Both the position numbers and the translations under genes were made by a program. Under the pieces are notes generated by a model. That model worked only from the letters and a program-made list of their open reading frames with translations, was not told where the DNA came from and made no database searches. DNA of 61,180 nt. Source: Desulfitobacterium sp038181555. Its GTDB lineage: Bacteria; Bacillota; Desulfitobacteriia; Desulfitobacteriales; Desulfitobacteriaceae. Location of the stretch: assembly GCF_038181555.1 (NCBI RefSeq), contig NZ_JBBWUA010000020.1, positions 1 to 61,180 of the forward strand. Direction: 5' to 3'. Of the stretch, positions 17,117-26,726 are shown piece after piece (position 1 is the stretch's first letter; each line of letters opens with the position of its first letter).

Positions 17117-17503
17117 ATGGGTCAGCATCATCGGGGGAATTCAGAGTGGGGAAGTTTTCAAAATGCTTTCCGAGGGATATTCTATAACGTAAAGACTCAG
17201 AAGCACTTTCGCATTCATCTCTTCGCCACCATAGTAGTCCTCTTGACGGCCTTTGGGCTGGGGTTTGAGCGTTGGGAATGGGCAATTTTACTCCTGACCA
17301 TTAGCAGCGTGCTGACGGCAGAGGCTATTAATACAGCTTTGGAAATTGCCGTGGATCTTGCTGAGCCTAATGTTCACCCCTTAGCTGGGTTAGCAAAGGA
17401 TGTCGCGGCTGGTGCTGTTCTGATTGCAGTTATCATGGCTGTTGGGGTGGGGGTTGTATTATTTGGGCCGCCTTTAGTTAAGTTTCTTGGTTTACTACTA
17501 TAA
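17117..17503 (+). CDS. dgkA: Diacylglycerol/undecaprenol kinase
   Basis: 128-aa integral membrane kinase of the DgkA family; in Gram-positives the preferred substrate is undecaprenol. Three hydrophobic helices are visible (about residues 30-50, 52-72, 100-125). The catalytic block is AEAINTALEIAVDLAEP with the conserved Glu and Asn, followed by AKDVAAGAVL. An N-terminal amphipathic FQNAFRGIFYNVKTQKHFRIH segment is typical. ATG 17117 follows the ybeY stop directly. The frame is open upstream, but that part is the ybeY shadow. Confidence 0.92.
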   Translation: MGQHHRGNSEWGSFQNAFRGIFYNVKTQKHFRIHLFATIVVLLTAFGLGFERWEWAILLLTISSVLTAEAINTALEIAVDLAEPNVHPLAGLAKDVAAGAVLIAVIMAVGVGVVLFGPPLVKFLGLLL

Positions 17504-17596
17504 CAGGCCTCAGAAAACCCAAAAGCTACACGACCCAAGTAATAATTAGTTCTCTGATGTTAATGTCAGCAGTATATAAAGACGAAAGGAGATCCT

Positions 17597-18016
17597 ATGG
17601 ATTCAGTTCAGGAAATTTCCCGAGAACAAATGGAAATCTTAATCCATGAGGCTCAAGAGGCCTATAAAAATGCCTATGTACCCTATTCGCACTACCCTGT
17701 CGGGGCCGCCACCCTCTGGGAATCCGGGAGGATCGTTTCCGGTTGCAATGTGGAGAATGCCAGTTATGGGTTAACTCTTTGTGCTGAGCGCAATGCAGTT
17801 TTTCATGCTGCCTTTCATGGGGAGCGACGCCTGAAGGCGGTGGCAATTGCCGTACCCACCGAAGCCTTTCCTTCGCCCTGCGGTGCTTGTCGTCAGGTAT
17901 TACGTGAATTTTCTCAGGATAGTTTGGTTATTTTAGTCAATGGGAAGGGACAAACTAAAACTACTCGACTAAGTGTCTTGCTCCCTGACTCTTTTGGACC
18001 GGAATTCTTAGGTTAA
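17597..18016 (+). CDS. cdd: Cytidine deaminase
   Basis: 139-aa homotetrameric type cytidine deaminase of pyrimidine salvage, converting (deoxy)cytidine to (deoxy)uridine. The zinc and catalytic residues are in CAERNA (Cys, catalytic Glu; around residue 55) and PCGACRQVL (two Cys; around 90). NVENASYG binds the ribose. An AAAGGAG ribosome site precedes the ATG. It lies between dgkA and era, exactly as in the Bacillus cluster. Confidence 0.95.
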   Translation: MDSVQEISREQMEILIHEAQEAYKNAYVPYSHYPVGAATLWESGRIVSGCNVENASYGLTLCAERNAVFHAAFHGERRLKAVAIAVPTEAFPSPCGACRQVLREFSQDSLVILVNGKGQTKTTRLSVLLPDSFGPEFLG

Positions 18017-18089
18017 GCTTGAAGCTTGACCTTTTATAATGTTTGTAATATGCGTTGTTAAAGGCAGTTTTGATAAGGAAGTGAGTAAT

Positions 18090-19001
18090 TTGCTAGGTAA
18101 TAAACCTAATGATGAATTTCGATCGGGATTTGTCACAGTCATAGGGCGTCCTAATGCTGGGAAGTCCACTTTGCTTAATCAGTTGCTCGGGCAAAAAATA
18201 CTGATCATGTCCGATAAACCCCAGACCACAAGGAATAAAATCCATTGTATATTGACCGAAGAGCGGGGTCAGGTAATTTTTCTGGACACACCGGGAATTC
18301 ATAAACCAAAGCATAAGCTTGGCGAATTCATGGTCGATTCAGCTCTGGAATCACTTCGGGAAGTGGATATTATTCTTTACATGGTCGACGTTACGGCAGA
18401 ATTCGGGGCGGGTGAGCAATACATATTAGAAAATCTTAAGCAGGTTAAAACACCTTGCATTCTGGTGCTGAATAAAATCGATCTGATTGAGAAGGATAAG
18501 CTATTAAAGAAAATCAAGGATTTTTCCGACTTGAAGGATTTTCTAGCCATCGTTCCCCTCTCTGCGAAAACAGGAGAAAACAAAGAAGAGCTAATGAAGA
18601 TTATTTTTAAAGAACTGCCGAAAGGGCCCATGTATTATCCGGAGGATGAAGTTACTGATCAACCGGAACGTTTCATCATGGCCGAGCTAGTGCGAGAGAA
18701 GGTGCTTCAGCTCACGCGGGATGAAGTTCCCCACTCTATTGCTGTGGTGGTAGAAAGCGTAGAGGAAAAGAAGACCCTCGTCAAGGTTCGTGCCGTAATC
18801 GTGGTAGAACGCGATTCCCAAAAAGGGATTATTATTGGCCATGAGGGAAAGGTCCTGAAGGAGATTGGCAGTTTAGCCAGGCAAGATATTGAAAAGCTGC
18901 TGGGTAGTAAAGTGTTCCTTGAGCTTTTTGTCAAAGTAGAGAAGGATTGGCGGAACCGAGGAAGAAGCCTTCGGGAATTCGGATATTCTAATCGAAGCTA
19001 G
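18090..19001 (+). CDS. era: GTPase Era
   Basis: About 303-aa GTP-binding protein that acts in 30S assembly and 16S rRNA maturation. G1 is GRPNAGKST at residues ~19-27, the switch region contains KPQTTRNKI, G3 is DTPGIHKPKH, and G4 is NKID. A C-terminal KH domain with GIIIGHEGKVLKEIG follows. TTG 18090 fits the family N-terminus, with AAGGAAGTGAG upstream. The longer ATG at 18039 would add 17 untypical residues. It is followed within 15 bp by deoC, which does not occupy this place in the Bacillus cluster. Confidence 0.94.
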   Translation: MLGNKPNDEFRSGFVTVIGRPNAGKSTLLNQLLGQKILIMSDKPQTTRNKIHCILTEERGQVIFLDTPGIHKPKHKLGEFMVDSALESLREVDIILYMVDVTAEFGAGEQYILENLKQVKTPCILVLNKIDLIEKDKLLKKIKDFSDLKDFLAIVPLSAKTGENKEELMKIIFKELPKGPMYYPEDEVTDQPERFIMAELVREKVLQLTRDEVPHSIAVVVESVEEKKTLVKVRAVIVVERDSQKGIIIGHEGKVLKEIGSLARQDIEKLLGSKVFLELFVKVEKDWRNRGRSLREFGYSNRS

Positions 19002-19015
19002 AAAGGATGAGGAGA

Positions 19016-19663
19016 ATGAACCTTGCGGGAATGATTGATCACACCATTTTAAAACCGGATGCTACGGAAAAGGATATCGTTAATTTATGTCACGAAGCGA
19101 AGCAACATAAGTTTGCTACTGTATGTATCAATCCGGCCTATATCTGTACCGCTGCCAAGCTCTTGCATGGGAGTGGTGTAGGTGTCGCGACTGTCATCGG
19201 CTTTCCACTCGGTGCAACGATGACAGAAATCAAAGTCCAAGAGATCTTCGCCGCGAAAGCTCATGGAGCTCGGGAAGTAGATATCGTTATGAATATTGGT
19301 TGGGCTAAGTCAGGTAAATGGGAAGCGGTAGAAAAGGATATTTTCCGAGCCGTTGAGGCAGCCCATTGCTGCGGTGTCACTGTTAAGATCATCATTGAAA
19401 CCTCTTTACTTGCAGAAGAAGAGAAGCAAAAGGCTGCTGAGATCGTCAAAGCATCAGGTGCAGAATACATCAAGACTTCTACGGGCTTTGCCGGTGGCGG
19501 TGCGACGATAGAAGATGTTCGCAATCTGAAGGCTTGGGTAGGCGAATCTGTAAAGGTAAAAGCTTCCGGAGGGATACGGTCCCGTGAGTTTGCGTTGCAG
19601 CTAGTAGAGGCTGGAGCGGATCGCTTGGGAACAAGCTCTGGTGTGCAATTGATCAAAGAATAA
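19016..19663 (+). CDS. deoC: Deoxyribose-phosphate aldolase
   Basis: About 215-aa class I aldolase splitting 2-deoxy-D-ribose-5-phosphate into glyceraldehyde-3-phosphate and acetaldehyde, in deoxynucleoside catabolism. The Schiff-base lysine is in VKVKASGGIR, the second active lysine in EYIKTSTGF, and the N-terminal IDHTILKP block is present. ATG 19016 is preferred to 19007 because an AGGA site precedes it at a usable distance. Its position between era and recO, beside cdd two genes upstream, groups two nucleoside-salvage enzymes in this operon. Confidence 0.94.
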   Translation: MNLAGMIDHTILKPDATEKDIVNLCHEAKQHKFATVCINPAYICTAAKLLHGSGVGVATVIGFPLGATMTEIKVQEIFAAKAHGAREVDIVMNIGWAKSGKWEAVEKDIFRAVEAAHCCGVTVKIIIETSLLAEEEKQKAAEIVKASGAEYIKTSTGFAGGGATIEDVRNLKAWVGESVKVKASGGIRSREFALQLVEAGADRLGTSSGVQLIKE

Positions 19664-19698
19664 GAATGTGATTTTTACAAAGACTAAGAGGTGAGGAT

Positions 19699-20523
19699 GT
19701 GGGTGTTTACCACGCCGATGCTCTGGTGATTCGAAGCCGAGAGTACGGGGAATCTGACCGTTTGCTCACTTTATTTTCCAGAGAGTACGGGAAAATCCAA
19801 GCCATTGCCAAGGGGGTTCGTAAACCTAAAAGTCGCCAAAGAGCAGGTGCCCAGTTGTTTACCTATGCAGAATATTTGATACATAAGGGTAAAACACTAG
19901 ACACAATCAATCAGGTCAGCTCCAAAGAAAGTTTTCCGCATTTGTGGGCGGACTTAGACATGAGCATGGCGGCGACGGCTATGGCAGAGTTACTGGATGT
20001 AGCCACAATTCCCGGTCAGCCCCATCCGGAACTTTTCACCCTCATTTTTTCCAGTCTATTCCTCGTGGAAACCTGTGACCCAGCTCTCGTTCAGAGCGCG
20101 TATACCTTGAAGCTTATGACCCAGCTTGGTTATCGTCCTCGCTTCATGGAATGTGCAGAGTGTGGACAAAAGATTCAAGGAGAACGTCACCTCTTCAGTC
20201 CTGAATCAGGAGGGGTGGTCTGCCGGACTTGTCAAGCTCAAGCTGGTACCCCTATCATAGGACGATGGGTAAGTGGCGGAAGTCTAGGGCTGATGAGGCA
20301 GCTTCTACAAGGGGATTTGGAAAAAATTAATCGGCTGCGTTGGAATGAGTGGATGAAGAAAGAAATTCTCGATACCTTACAGTTTTTTTGTGAACAAACT
20401 CTAGATAAACGATTAAAATCATGGAGTATGGGGAGCCGCTTGGTCAACGTGGGACAAAACCCAAGCGGAAAGGATGATCCAAATCATGAGCGAAACGTTG
20501 TGGACCGAACTGGAGAAAATTGA
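19699..20523 (+). CDS. recO: DNA repair protein RecO
   Basis: 274-aa recombination mediator that helps load RecA with RecR. The N-terminal OB fold starts HADALVIRSREYGESDRLLTLFS, and a zinc motif CxxC...CxxC lies in the C-terminal half (CAECG and CRTCQ, about residues 153 and 178). The GTG start at 19699 has GAGGTGAGG upstream. The C-terminal tail is ~20 residues longer than usual and overlaps the next gene by 38 bp. Confidence 0.92.
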   Translation: MGVYHADALVIRSREYGESDRLLTLFSREYGKIQAIAKGVRKPKSRQRAGAQLFTYAEYLIHKGKTLDTINQVSSKESFPHLWADLDMSMAATAMAELLDVATIPGQPHPELFTLIFSSLFLVETCDPALVQSAYTLKLMTQLGYRPRFMECAECGQKIQGERHLFSPESGGVVCRTCQAQAGTPIIGRWVSGGSLGLMRQLLQGDLEKINRLRWNEWMKKEILDTLQFFCEQTLDKRLKSWSMGSRLVNVGQNPSGKDDPNHERNVVDRTGEN

Positions 20524-20947
20524 TGTTCTTTGTGACCGCTTAAATCTTTCCTATGAAGAAGCAAACCGTGCCTTAAAAAGGGCTAACGGCGATGTGATTC
20601 AGGCTCTAGCCGATTGCGAAAGAGAATTAGAGCTCGAACACGGAAAGGTCGGTAAGTTCTGGAACGGTACCAAGCATCAATTCAATCGGATGTGGCAAAG
20701 TCAGGTTAAAATCAAGCATAATGCTCGCACAGTATTCAGTATCTCTGCACCTCTGGGCGTTGCTATCGGGTATATGATCTGGAGGCGTCCGGCTCTGCGT
20801 GTACTGGGATTAGTGGGAGTAGCCGCTGCTGCCATGCAAAATTATGAATTGGAACTGGAATCGATGATGGACGAAGAGGAGTTCGAACCCTATTATCATG
20901 CAACCTATCCTACGACCTATGCTGAGGGAGAGGTCGGGCTCCAATAG
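20486..20947 (+). CDS. DUF4342 protein with UBA-like N-terminal helix bundle
   Basis: 153-aa protein. The first ~45 residues (ILxxxLNLSYEEANRALKRANGDVIQAL) look like the UBA/EF-Ts N-terminal fold, and the central hydrophobic segment (residues ~80-112) contains IGYMIWRRP and could be a membrane helix. The C-terminal tail is acidic and tyrosine-rich. Such UBA-DUF4342 proteins are common in Firmicutes and have no firm function. ATG 20486 has GGATGATCC upstream and overlaps recO. ATG 20474 is an alternative. A terminator ends the transcript. Confidence 0.72.
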   Translation: MSETLWTELEKIDVLCDRLNLSYEEANRALKRANGDVIQALADCERELELEHGKVGKFWNGTKHQFNRMWQSQVKIKHNARTVFSISAPLGVAIGYMIWRRPALRVLGLVGVAAAAMQNYELELESMMDEEEFEPYYHATYPTTYAEGEVGLQ

Positions 20948-20959
20948 AAATTACAAAGG

Positions 20960-20997
20960 AAGGCTTCGGAGAGATATTATTTCTTCGAAGCCTTTTT
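20960..20997 (+). terminator. Terminator ending the core gene cluster
   Basis: A 9-bp stem (20960-20968 with 20986-20994) and five T residues follow the UBA-like gene. It separates the core cluster from the formate dehydrogenase island. Confidence 0.85.
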
Positions 20998-21100
20998 GCA
21001 TACTAAGTCATTCTTTAGTTAAAACATTTGCGCCACCTTTTAATGCTCTCCTATTTCAGTTGGGAAATTAGAAGAGTTATGGAAAGTTCTCACTTTCTTT

Positions 21101-21143
21101 ATTGTCAAAATAGTTTGACAATTTATGTTGCGTATGACACAAT
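21101..21143 (+). promoter_or_regulatory. Palindromic operator overlapping the -35 of the fdn operon
   Basis: 21101-21122 is a perfect 9-4-9 inverted repeat (ATTGTCAAA-N4-TTTGACAAT). Its right arm contains TTGACA (21115-21120), 17 bp upstream of CACAAT (21138-21143), a plausible though weak -10. The arrangement suggests a dimeric regulator controlling fdnG. The half-site resembles CRP/FNR-type sites only loosely, so I do not name the regulator. Confidence 0.65.
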
Positions 21144-21195
21144 TGATGATATATATTTTATTTCGCTTACTAAAATAAATAGAGGGGGAGATTAG

Positions 21196-24100
21196 ATGGA
21201 AGTAACTCGTCGTGGGTTTCTTAAGCTTTCTGGGGCATCCTTAATAGCTTTGGCTTCCGGTCTTGGGTTTGATCCGCAGATCGCCCAAGCTCAAGGCTTT
21301 GCGCTCAGAATCGAAGGAACCACAAAAATTCCTAGCATCTGCCATTTCTGTTCCGGCGGATGCGGCTTACTGCTTCACATCAAAGATGAGAAGATTGTTT
21401 ATTTAGATGGAGATCCGGATAATCCGGTAAATTCCGGTGCCCTCTGTCCGAAAGGTGCCAGCCTAAGTCATATTGCTGACGATAGCAACCGGGTCCTTAA
21501 GCCGAGGTACAGAGCACCGGGAGCTAGCGATTGGCAAGAGATCTCCTGGGATGAAGCCATCAATAAGATTGCCTCAAAGATCAAGGAAGTTCGCGACACG
21601 ACTTGGGTAGCTACCGAAGAAATCGGTGGTAAAACTTATGAAGTGAATCGTGCTGACGGCATTGCTGTCCTTGGATCAGCTGAAGTCGATAATGAAGAGT
21701 CCTACCTGATTAAAAAACTATCCGAGCTTATCGGAACACCTTATAACGAACATCAGGCCCGGATATGACACGCTCCCACGGTGGCAAGTTTGTCACCTTC
21801 ATTTGGTCGCGGTGCCATGACCAACTCATGGCCAGATATGCAAAATACAAAATGCTTCCTGATTGCGGGCAGCAATTGCGCTGAAAACCATCCTATTGCT
21901 ATGCGTTGGATCAACAAGGCAAAGGAAAACGGTGCTAAGGTGATTGTAGTTGACCCTCGATTCACCAGGACCGCTTCACAAGCCGATATCTTCGCTCAGG
22001 TTCGACCTGGTGCTGATATTGCTTATTTAGGCGCAATCATTAAGTACATCATCGATAACAAGCTTTACGATGAGGACTATATCCTTAACTTCACGAATGC
22101 CCAATATAAAATCGGCAAGGACTTCAAGTTTGAGGATGGTCTGTTTTCTGGCTTCGATGCGGAAACCAAAAAATATAAATTTGATAGCTGGGCCTACCAA
22201 CTCGATGAGGAGAACAAGCCCGCTATAGCTGAAAGCTTAGAGGATCCGGACACAGTCTTTAGCAAGCTGAAGGAACATTTCTCCCGCTATACGCTAGAAA
22301 CTGCTGCGGATATCAGTGGTATTCCAGCTGAAAAGATTAAGGAAATAGCTGATACGTTCTGCAACACTAGACCGGGTAGTATACTCTATGCGCTGGGCAT
22401 GACCCAGCATACTACCGGCGTTCAGGGCATACGATGCTATGCTATTATCCAGCTGCTTCTGGGCAACGTGGGCAAGGCCGGTAGCGGGATTCAGGCTCTT
22501 CGTGGTGAACCTAATGTTCAGGGTTCTACCGATATGGCCAATCTTTTTGCTAATTTGCCAGGCTATCTGCCAGCTCCGATTCATACGGATAAAGATCTTC
22601 GTAGTTATTTGGTTCGCAGCGGTTCTTTCTTTGAGAAGCATATTGTTGCTCAATTGAAAGCCTGGTTTGGAGATAAGGCAACTAAGGAAAATGATTATTG
22701 CTTTGACTACCTGCCTAAGTACAACTCAACCAAAAACTACAGCATGGTAAAGCTCTGGGAATATATTAATGGGGATCAATTTAAGATTCTCCTTAATTTT
22801 GGATCGAACTCCATGGTATCCATCCCCAACCGACAAATCGTTCGTGAAGGCTTGGCTAAGCTGGATATGTTGGTCGTGGCCGATCTTTACGAGATCGAGA
22901 CCGCGCAATTTTGGCGTGAAAAGGATCCGACCACCGGCGAGCTTCTCGTCGACCCCTCAAAGATCAATACGGAAGTTATAATGCTCCCGGCTGCTTTTGT
23001 TTATGAGAAAGGGGGCACACTATCGAACTCAGGTCGTTGGATTCAGTGGAAAGATGCTGCGTTGAAGCCTCTAGGCGAATCCAAGCCGGATTTGGATATG
23101 CTGGATCTTATCTATCGCAAGCTTAAAGAGCTCTATGCCGGAAGCACGGATCCCAAGGATGCCCCGATTCTTAATGCCCGCTGGGATTATGGGCAACATC
23201 CGGATCCGCTGAAAGTTCTACAGGAAATCAGTGGTTATGATGAAACAACCGGTAAATTATTGCCGACTATCGGGGATTATCTTAAAGCACCTATCGGCAC
23301 GGTCTCATCAGGCTGTTGGATTTATGCCGGCGCTACGGGTAATGGCAATCTCACTGCTCGCCGCAATAATGAGGATCCTTCAGGACTCGGCCTTTACCGG
23401 AACTGGAGCTTCTCCTGGCCGGGTAATATCCGCATTCTCTATAATCGTGCCTCCTGTGATATGAACGGTAAACCTCTTGATGACAAACTCAAGCTGATTT
23501 GGTGGGATGCAGCCAAGAATTCTTGGGAAGGTAACGACGGCGCCGATGTGCCTGATAAAACCAAGGGACCGGATACACCGCAAGGAAAACTTTCTTTCCG
23601 GATGAATCCAGAAGGAGTAGGTCGTCTATTCACCGCCAAGTATTTCAGTGGAATCCCAGCAACTCCCCCTGCTGATGGTTTGCCGCCCATTGGTGTAAGG
23701 ATTGCCGGTCAATGCAATGACGGACCGCTGCCTGAATTTTATGAGCCCGTCGAAAGCCCTACCGAAAATGCACTACACAAGAATGTAAACTCCAACCCCA
23801 CGGTTCCCATCCCGAACTACCTGCCCGGGGTCACGAACCATGGAACAAAGGAAAATTTCCCTTACGTATTAACAACTTATGGTATGGTTGAACATTTCTG
23901 CGCCGGCGGAATCACGAGAAATATCCCCATGCTCAATGAGTTAATGCCTCAGCCCTTTGCCGAGATCAGCAAAAACCTAGCTCAAAAGATCGGTGTTAAA
24001 GAGGGCGACATGGTGGAAGTATCTTCTGCTCGGGGTCAAGTCAAGGTTGTCGCTTTGGTTACGGACAGAATACAGACCCTGAAAATCAACGGACAGGATT

Positions 24101-24246
24101 CTGAGACCATTGGTATGCCCTGGAGCTGGGGCTTTGCGTCACTCAGTCCTGGACCAAGCACTAATAACCTGACAATTAGTGCTATTGATCCTACAGCGGG
24201 CACACCAGAATACAAGTGCTGTCTAGTCAACATAAGGAGGGCGTAG
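21196..24246 (+). CDS. fdnG: Formate dehydrogenase-N alpha subunit, selenoprotein
   Basis: 1,016-residue molybdopterin formate dehydrogenase read through an in-frame TGA at 21766-21768 (Sec191), flanked by ARI and HAPTVA as in known Sec-containing FDHs. A Tat signal with RRGFLK opens the protein, so the enzyme acts outside the membrane. An N-terminal [4Fe-4S] motif CxxCxxxC...C (residues ~50-85, CHFCSGGC and ALCPKGA) follows, then the molybdopterin oxidoreductase domains and a C-terminal MGD-binding domain. It oxidises formate and passes electrons to FdnH and FdnI. Start ATG 21196 has AGAGGGGGAG upstream. Ordinary gene callers would split it at the TGA into a 190-aa fragment and an 821-aa fragment. 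Confidence 0.95.
21766..21797 (+). promoter_or_regulatory. Selenocysteine TGA and bacterial SECIS hairpin
   Basis: After TGA (21766-21768) and 11 nt, 21780-21797 folds into a 7-bp stem (one G-U pair) with a 4-nt AGTT loop. The spacing and the GU in the loop match the bacterial SECIS recognised by SelB. The structure was derived by hand pairing. Confidence 0.82.
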
Positions 24247-24249
24247 GCG

Positions 24250-25065
24250 ATGAGTAAAAAGATGATTTTAGTCGACACCTCCAAATGTACCGGCTGTAAA
24301 GCCTGTTCGGCAGCTTGTAAAGAATGGAATGATTTACCGGCGGTCAAAACGACTCTGGTGAAAAGCTATCAATCTACTAAAGACTTGGATCCCAACACTT
24401 ACACCTATATTGCTTTTGATGAAAAGTATGAGAACAATAAAATGCTTTGGATGATGCGGAAAGCGCAATGCTTTCATTGTGCCGATGCTGCCTGTCAAAA
24501 GGCTTGCACATCGGATGCTATATCCAAAACCGAGACTGGATTTACGGTCATTGATAAGGACAAATGCATTGGTTGTGGCTATTGTGTCACGAACTGCCCC
24601 TTTAACATTCCCCGGGTTGATGAGACGACTAAAAAGGCGTCTAAGTGCACCGGTTGCTGGGAACGTGTGGAAAATGGTCTGGAACCTGCTTGCGTTGCTA
24701 TTTGTCAGCCAGGGACCCTTACCTTTGGTGATGACTCTGACATGATGCCAAAAGCCGAACAGCGTCTGGCTGAGCTCAAAACCAACTATCCCAAGGCGAA
24801 TCTCTACGGCAAGGATGTTGTCGGGGGAACACTTTATAAGTATATTCTGCTCGATACTCCTGAATCTTATGGTCTACCGGCCAATCCCACGGTTCCCTTT
24901 ACCCTAACCCTTTGGAAAGATATCGCTCGCCCGCTGGGTGCGATTGCCTGTGGTGGTGCAGCTGCAGCAGTTCTTGTTGGAACTTTGGTCAATGTGGCTA
25001 AAGGCAATTACAGCAGGGAGCATTTTGTAGATGATGACCACCAGGGGAAAGGAGGGGCACTATAA
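24250..25065 (+). CDS. fdnH: Formate dehydrogenase iron-sulfur (beta) subunit
   Basis: 271-aa electron-transfer subunit with four [4Fe-4S] cluster motifs: CTGCKACSAAC (residue ~15), CFHCADAACQKAC (~77), CIGCGYCVTNCP (~108) and CTGCWERVENG...CVAIC (~135-155). A single membrane helix near residues 223-245 (GAIACGGAAAAVLVGTLV) anchors it on the outer face. It has no signal peptide and is expected to be exported with FdnG through Tat. It begins 3 bp after fdnG, and its stop overlaps the fdnI start. Confidence 0.94.
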   Translation: MSKKMILVDTSKCTGCKACSAACKEWNDLPAVKTTLVKSYQSTKDLDPNTYTYIAFDEKYENNKMLWMMRKAQCFHCADAACQKACTSDAISKTETGFTVIDKDKCIGCGYCVTNCPFNIPRVDETTKKASKCTGCWERVENGLEPACVAICQPGTLTFGDDSDMMPKAEQRLAELKTNYPKANLYGKDVVGGTLYKYILLDTPESYGLPANPTVPFTLTLWKDIARPLGAIACGGAAAAVLVGTLVNVAKGNYSREHFVDDDHQGKGGAL

Positions 25066-25742
25066 TGGCACAAAATGCGAAGCAAGTCCCTGAAGGAAAA
25101 GTTCTGAGATTCACTGGGGGGGAGCGGTTGAGCCACTGGGTTCACGCCGCGTCCTACTTGATTCTCCTTTTTACAGGTCTAGCCGTTATGTCAGTGACTT
25201 TCCGACCAGTCATGGCGATAGTAGGCGGTATTGATAATGCACGAATCATTCACCGTGTTTTTGCAGTAGTCTTTGTCGTCATTGTCGGACTGTTGTTCTT
25301 CATCGGTGAACGAAAGCATCACTGGTCCTGGTTACGTGACGTGTTTGTCTGGACGAAAGCTGATGTGATGCATGTGAAGGCTTTTGCCGTCGAGTTTTTT
25401 GGTGGCCATGGCAATTACCCTCCTCAAGCAAAGTATAACGGAGGGGAAAAAATTAACTCCCTAATCACCATCTTTGGTACAGTCTTTATTACCCTAAGCG
25501 GGGTTATTATGTGGTTCCCCCACTACTTCCCCATCGGATTAGTGCGGTTAGCCTACCCGATTCATGATTTGTCCATGATCTTTATGACAGCAGCCTTAAT
25601 TGGGCATATCTATCTTTCGTTATTGCACCCAGAGTCACGGGTTGCCTTGCAGGGGATGGTAAAGGGTCATGTTCCCGAAGCTTTCGCCAAGGCCCATCAT
25701 GGTGCTTGGTATGAGGAGCTTCAGAAAGAAGAGAAATCCTAA
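25065..25742 (+). CDS. fdnI: Formate dehydrogenase cytochrome b556 (gamma) subunit
   Basis: 225-aa membrane protein with four helices of the FdnI/FdoI family that passes electrons to the menaquinone pool. Haem ligands are expected in LSHWVHAASY (helix 1), IHRVFAVVF (helix 2) and the last helix region with HDLSMIFMTAALIGHIYLS. The ATG overlaps the fdnH stop by one base (TAATG), so translation is coupled. The large extracytoplasmic loop carries HGNYPPQAKYNGGEK, also typical. Confidence 0.93.
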   Translation: MAQNAKQVPEGKVLRFTGGERLSHWVHAASYLILLFTGLAVMSVTFRPVMAIVGGIDNARIIHRVFAVVFVVIVGLLFFIGERKHHWSWLRDVFVWTKADVMHVKAFAVEFFGGHGNYPPQAKYNGGEKINSLITIFGTVFITLSGVIMWFPHYFPIGLVRLAYPIHDLSMIFMTAALIGHIYLSLLHPESRVALQGMVKGHVPEAFAKAHHGAWYEELQKEEKS

Positions 25743-25759
25743 TTATTCTGTGGTATGAT

Positions 25760-25814
25760 AAGTCTGTTGCAGGCCTCCTTGGATTATTCCGTACTCAGGG
25801 CTTGCAACAGACTT
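25760..25814 (+). terminator. Long inverted repeat after fdnI
   Basis: 12-bp perfect arms (25760-25771 and 25803-25814) enclose 31 nt. It could slow transcription between fdnGHI and fdhE or protect the fdn mRNA. There is no real T-run (CTTTA only). Confidence 0.55.
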
Positions 25815-25930
25815 CCTTTAACGGAATATTGAGTGATGTATAACTCATATAGAATGATTTTAAAACGAATCTTGAGGACTGTTGACTTCGCATTGTTGCG
25901 AAGTCAGGTTTTCTGTAAGGAGGGTGAATT

Positions 25931-26656
25931 GTGCAGAGGAATATTCCAAACAATGAGCTGAATGAACAGCATTTGGCAGCAGTTAGAGAAAATTATCTAA
26001 AATTACAAGCTGAGATACAGCTTTGGCAAGACAGTAAGGCTCCGGAGGCTGTAGCAGCAGTCCGTCTTGCCCAGACCTCACCTTATTTTACGCTCGATAG
26101 TTTACCCGAGGATAGCATTATAGAGTTGTGGGAAAGGCTAAATCAAGTTGCAGGTGATCCCCGGGAAGGTGTTGAATTGCGTGTCCTCCTACACGATTTC
26201 AAGAGAGGGGAGACTTTGGAGGACGCTATTGCCGCTCGGTTGCAATTAGCTCTGGCGGGTGTTGCCCAGGCTTGTCAGACGCGTGTTCCGGCTCCTAGTG
26301 AAGAGAATCAGCTTTTTGGTGCCTGCCCAGTCTGCGGAGAAAAGCATTTTATGACTGTTTTGGCTCGACCGTTAGGTAAACGCTATCAGAGATGCCTAGT
26401 TTGCAGCTATCAAAGACCTGTCAACGCTTCCGGATGCGCAAGCTGTGGCAGTGAGGATGCGAAAAACCAGACCTATCTTAAATCTGCAAACTATCCAGGA
26501 ATTGAAGTGTGTGTCTGCTCTGATTGCGGTTCATACTTTAAGCAGGTGGATTTGCGAGAAATGAATGTCCAGGATTTGGTGTGGGAGGACATCCGCACGA
26601 TGCCCCTCAATTATGCTGCAGAACAATGGCTTGCTGGACAAAAAGGGTGGAACTAA
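25931..26656 (+). CDS. fdhE: Formate dehydrogenase accessory protein FdhE
   Basis: 241-aa cytoplasmic protein of the FdhE family, needed for assembly of respiratory formate dehydrogenases. Rubredoxin-like metal sites appear as CPVCG (about residue 135), CLVC (156), CASC (169) and CVCSDCG (195-201). The GTG start at 25931 is well placed behind GTAAGGAGGG. The N-terminal half is helical and less conserved. It is separated from fdnI by a hairpin and directly precedes selC. Confidence 0.9.
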   Translation: MQRNIPNNELNEQHLAAVRENYLKLQAEIQLWQDSKAPEAVAAVRLAQTSPYFTLDSLPEDSIIELWERLNQVAGDPREGVELRVLLHDFKRGETLEDAIAARLQLALAGVAQACQTRVPAPSEENQLFGACPVCGEKHFMTVLARPLGKRYQRCLVCSYQRPVNASGCASCGSEDAKNQTYLKSANYPGIEVCVCSDCGSYFKQVDLREMNVQDLVWEDIRTMPLNYAAEQWLAGQKGWN

Positions 26657-26726
26657 TAAGTACAATTAGTGGAGATAATAAAGATAATTATTTGAAAATT
26701 ATATTAGATATGGTATAACTATTAAT

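Noticed and set aside
21196..21768. A 190-aa ORF ending in TGA, which could look like a truncated formate dehydrogenase gene
   Set aside because: The frame continues after the TGA with the conserved HAPTVA, a SECIS hairpin follows, and selABC are adjacent. It is a selenocysteine codon.
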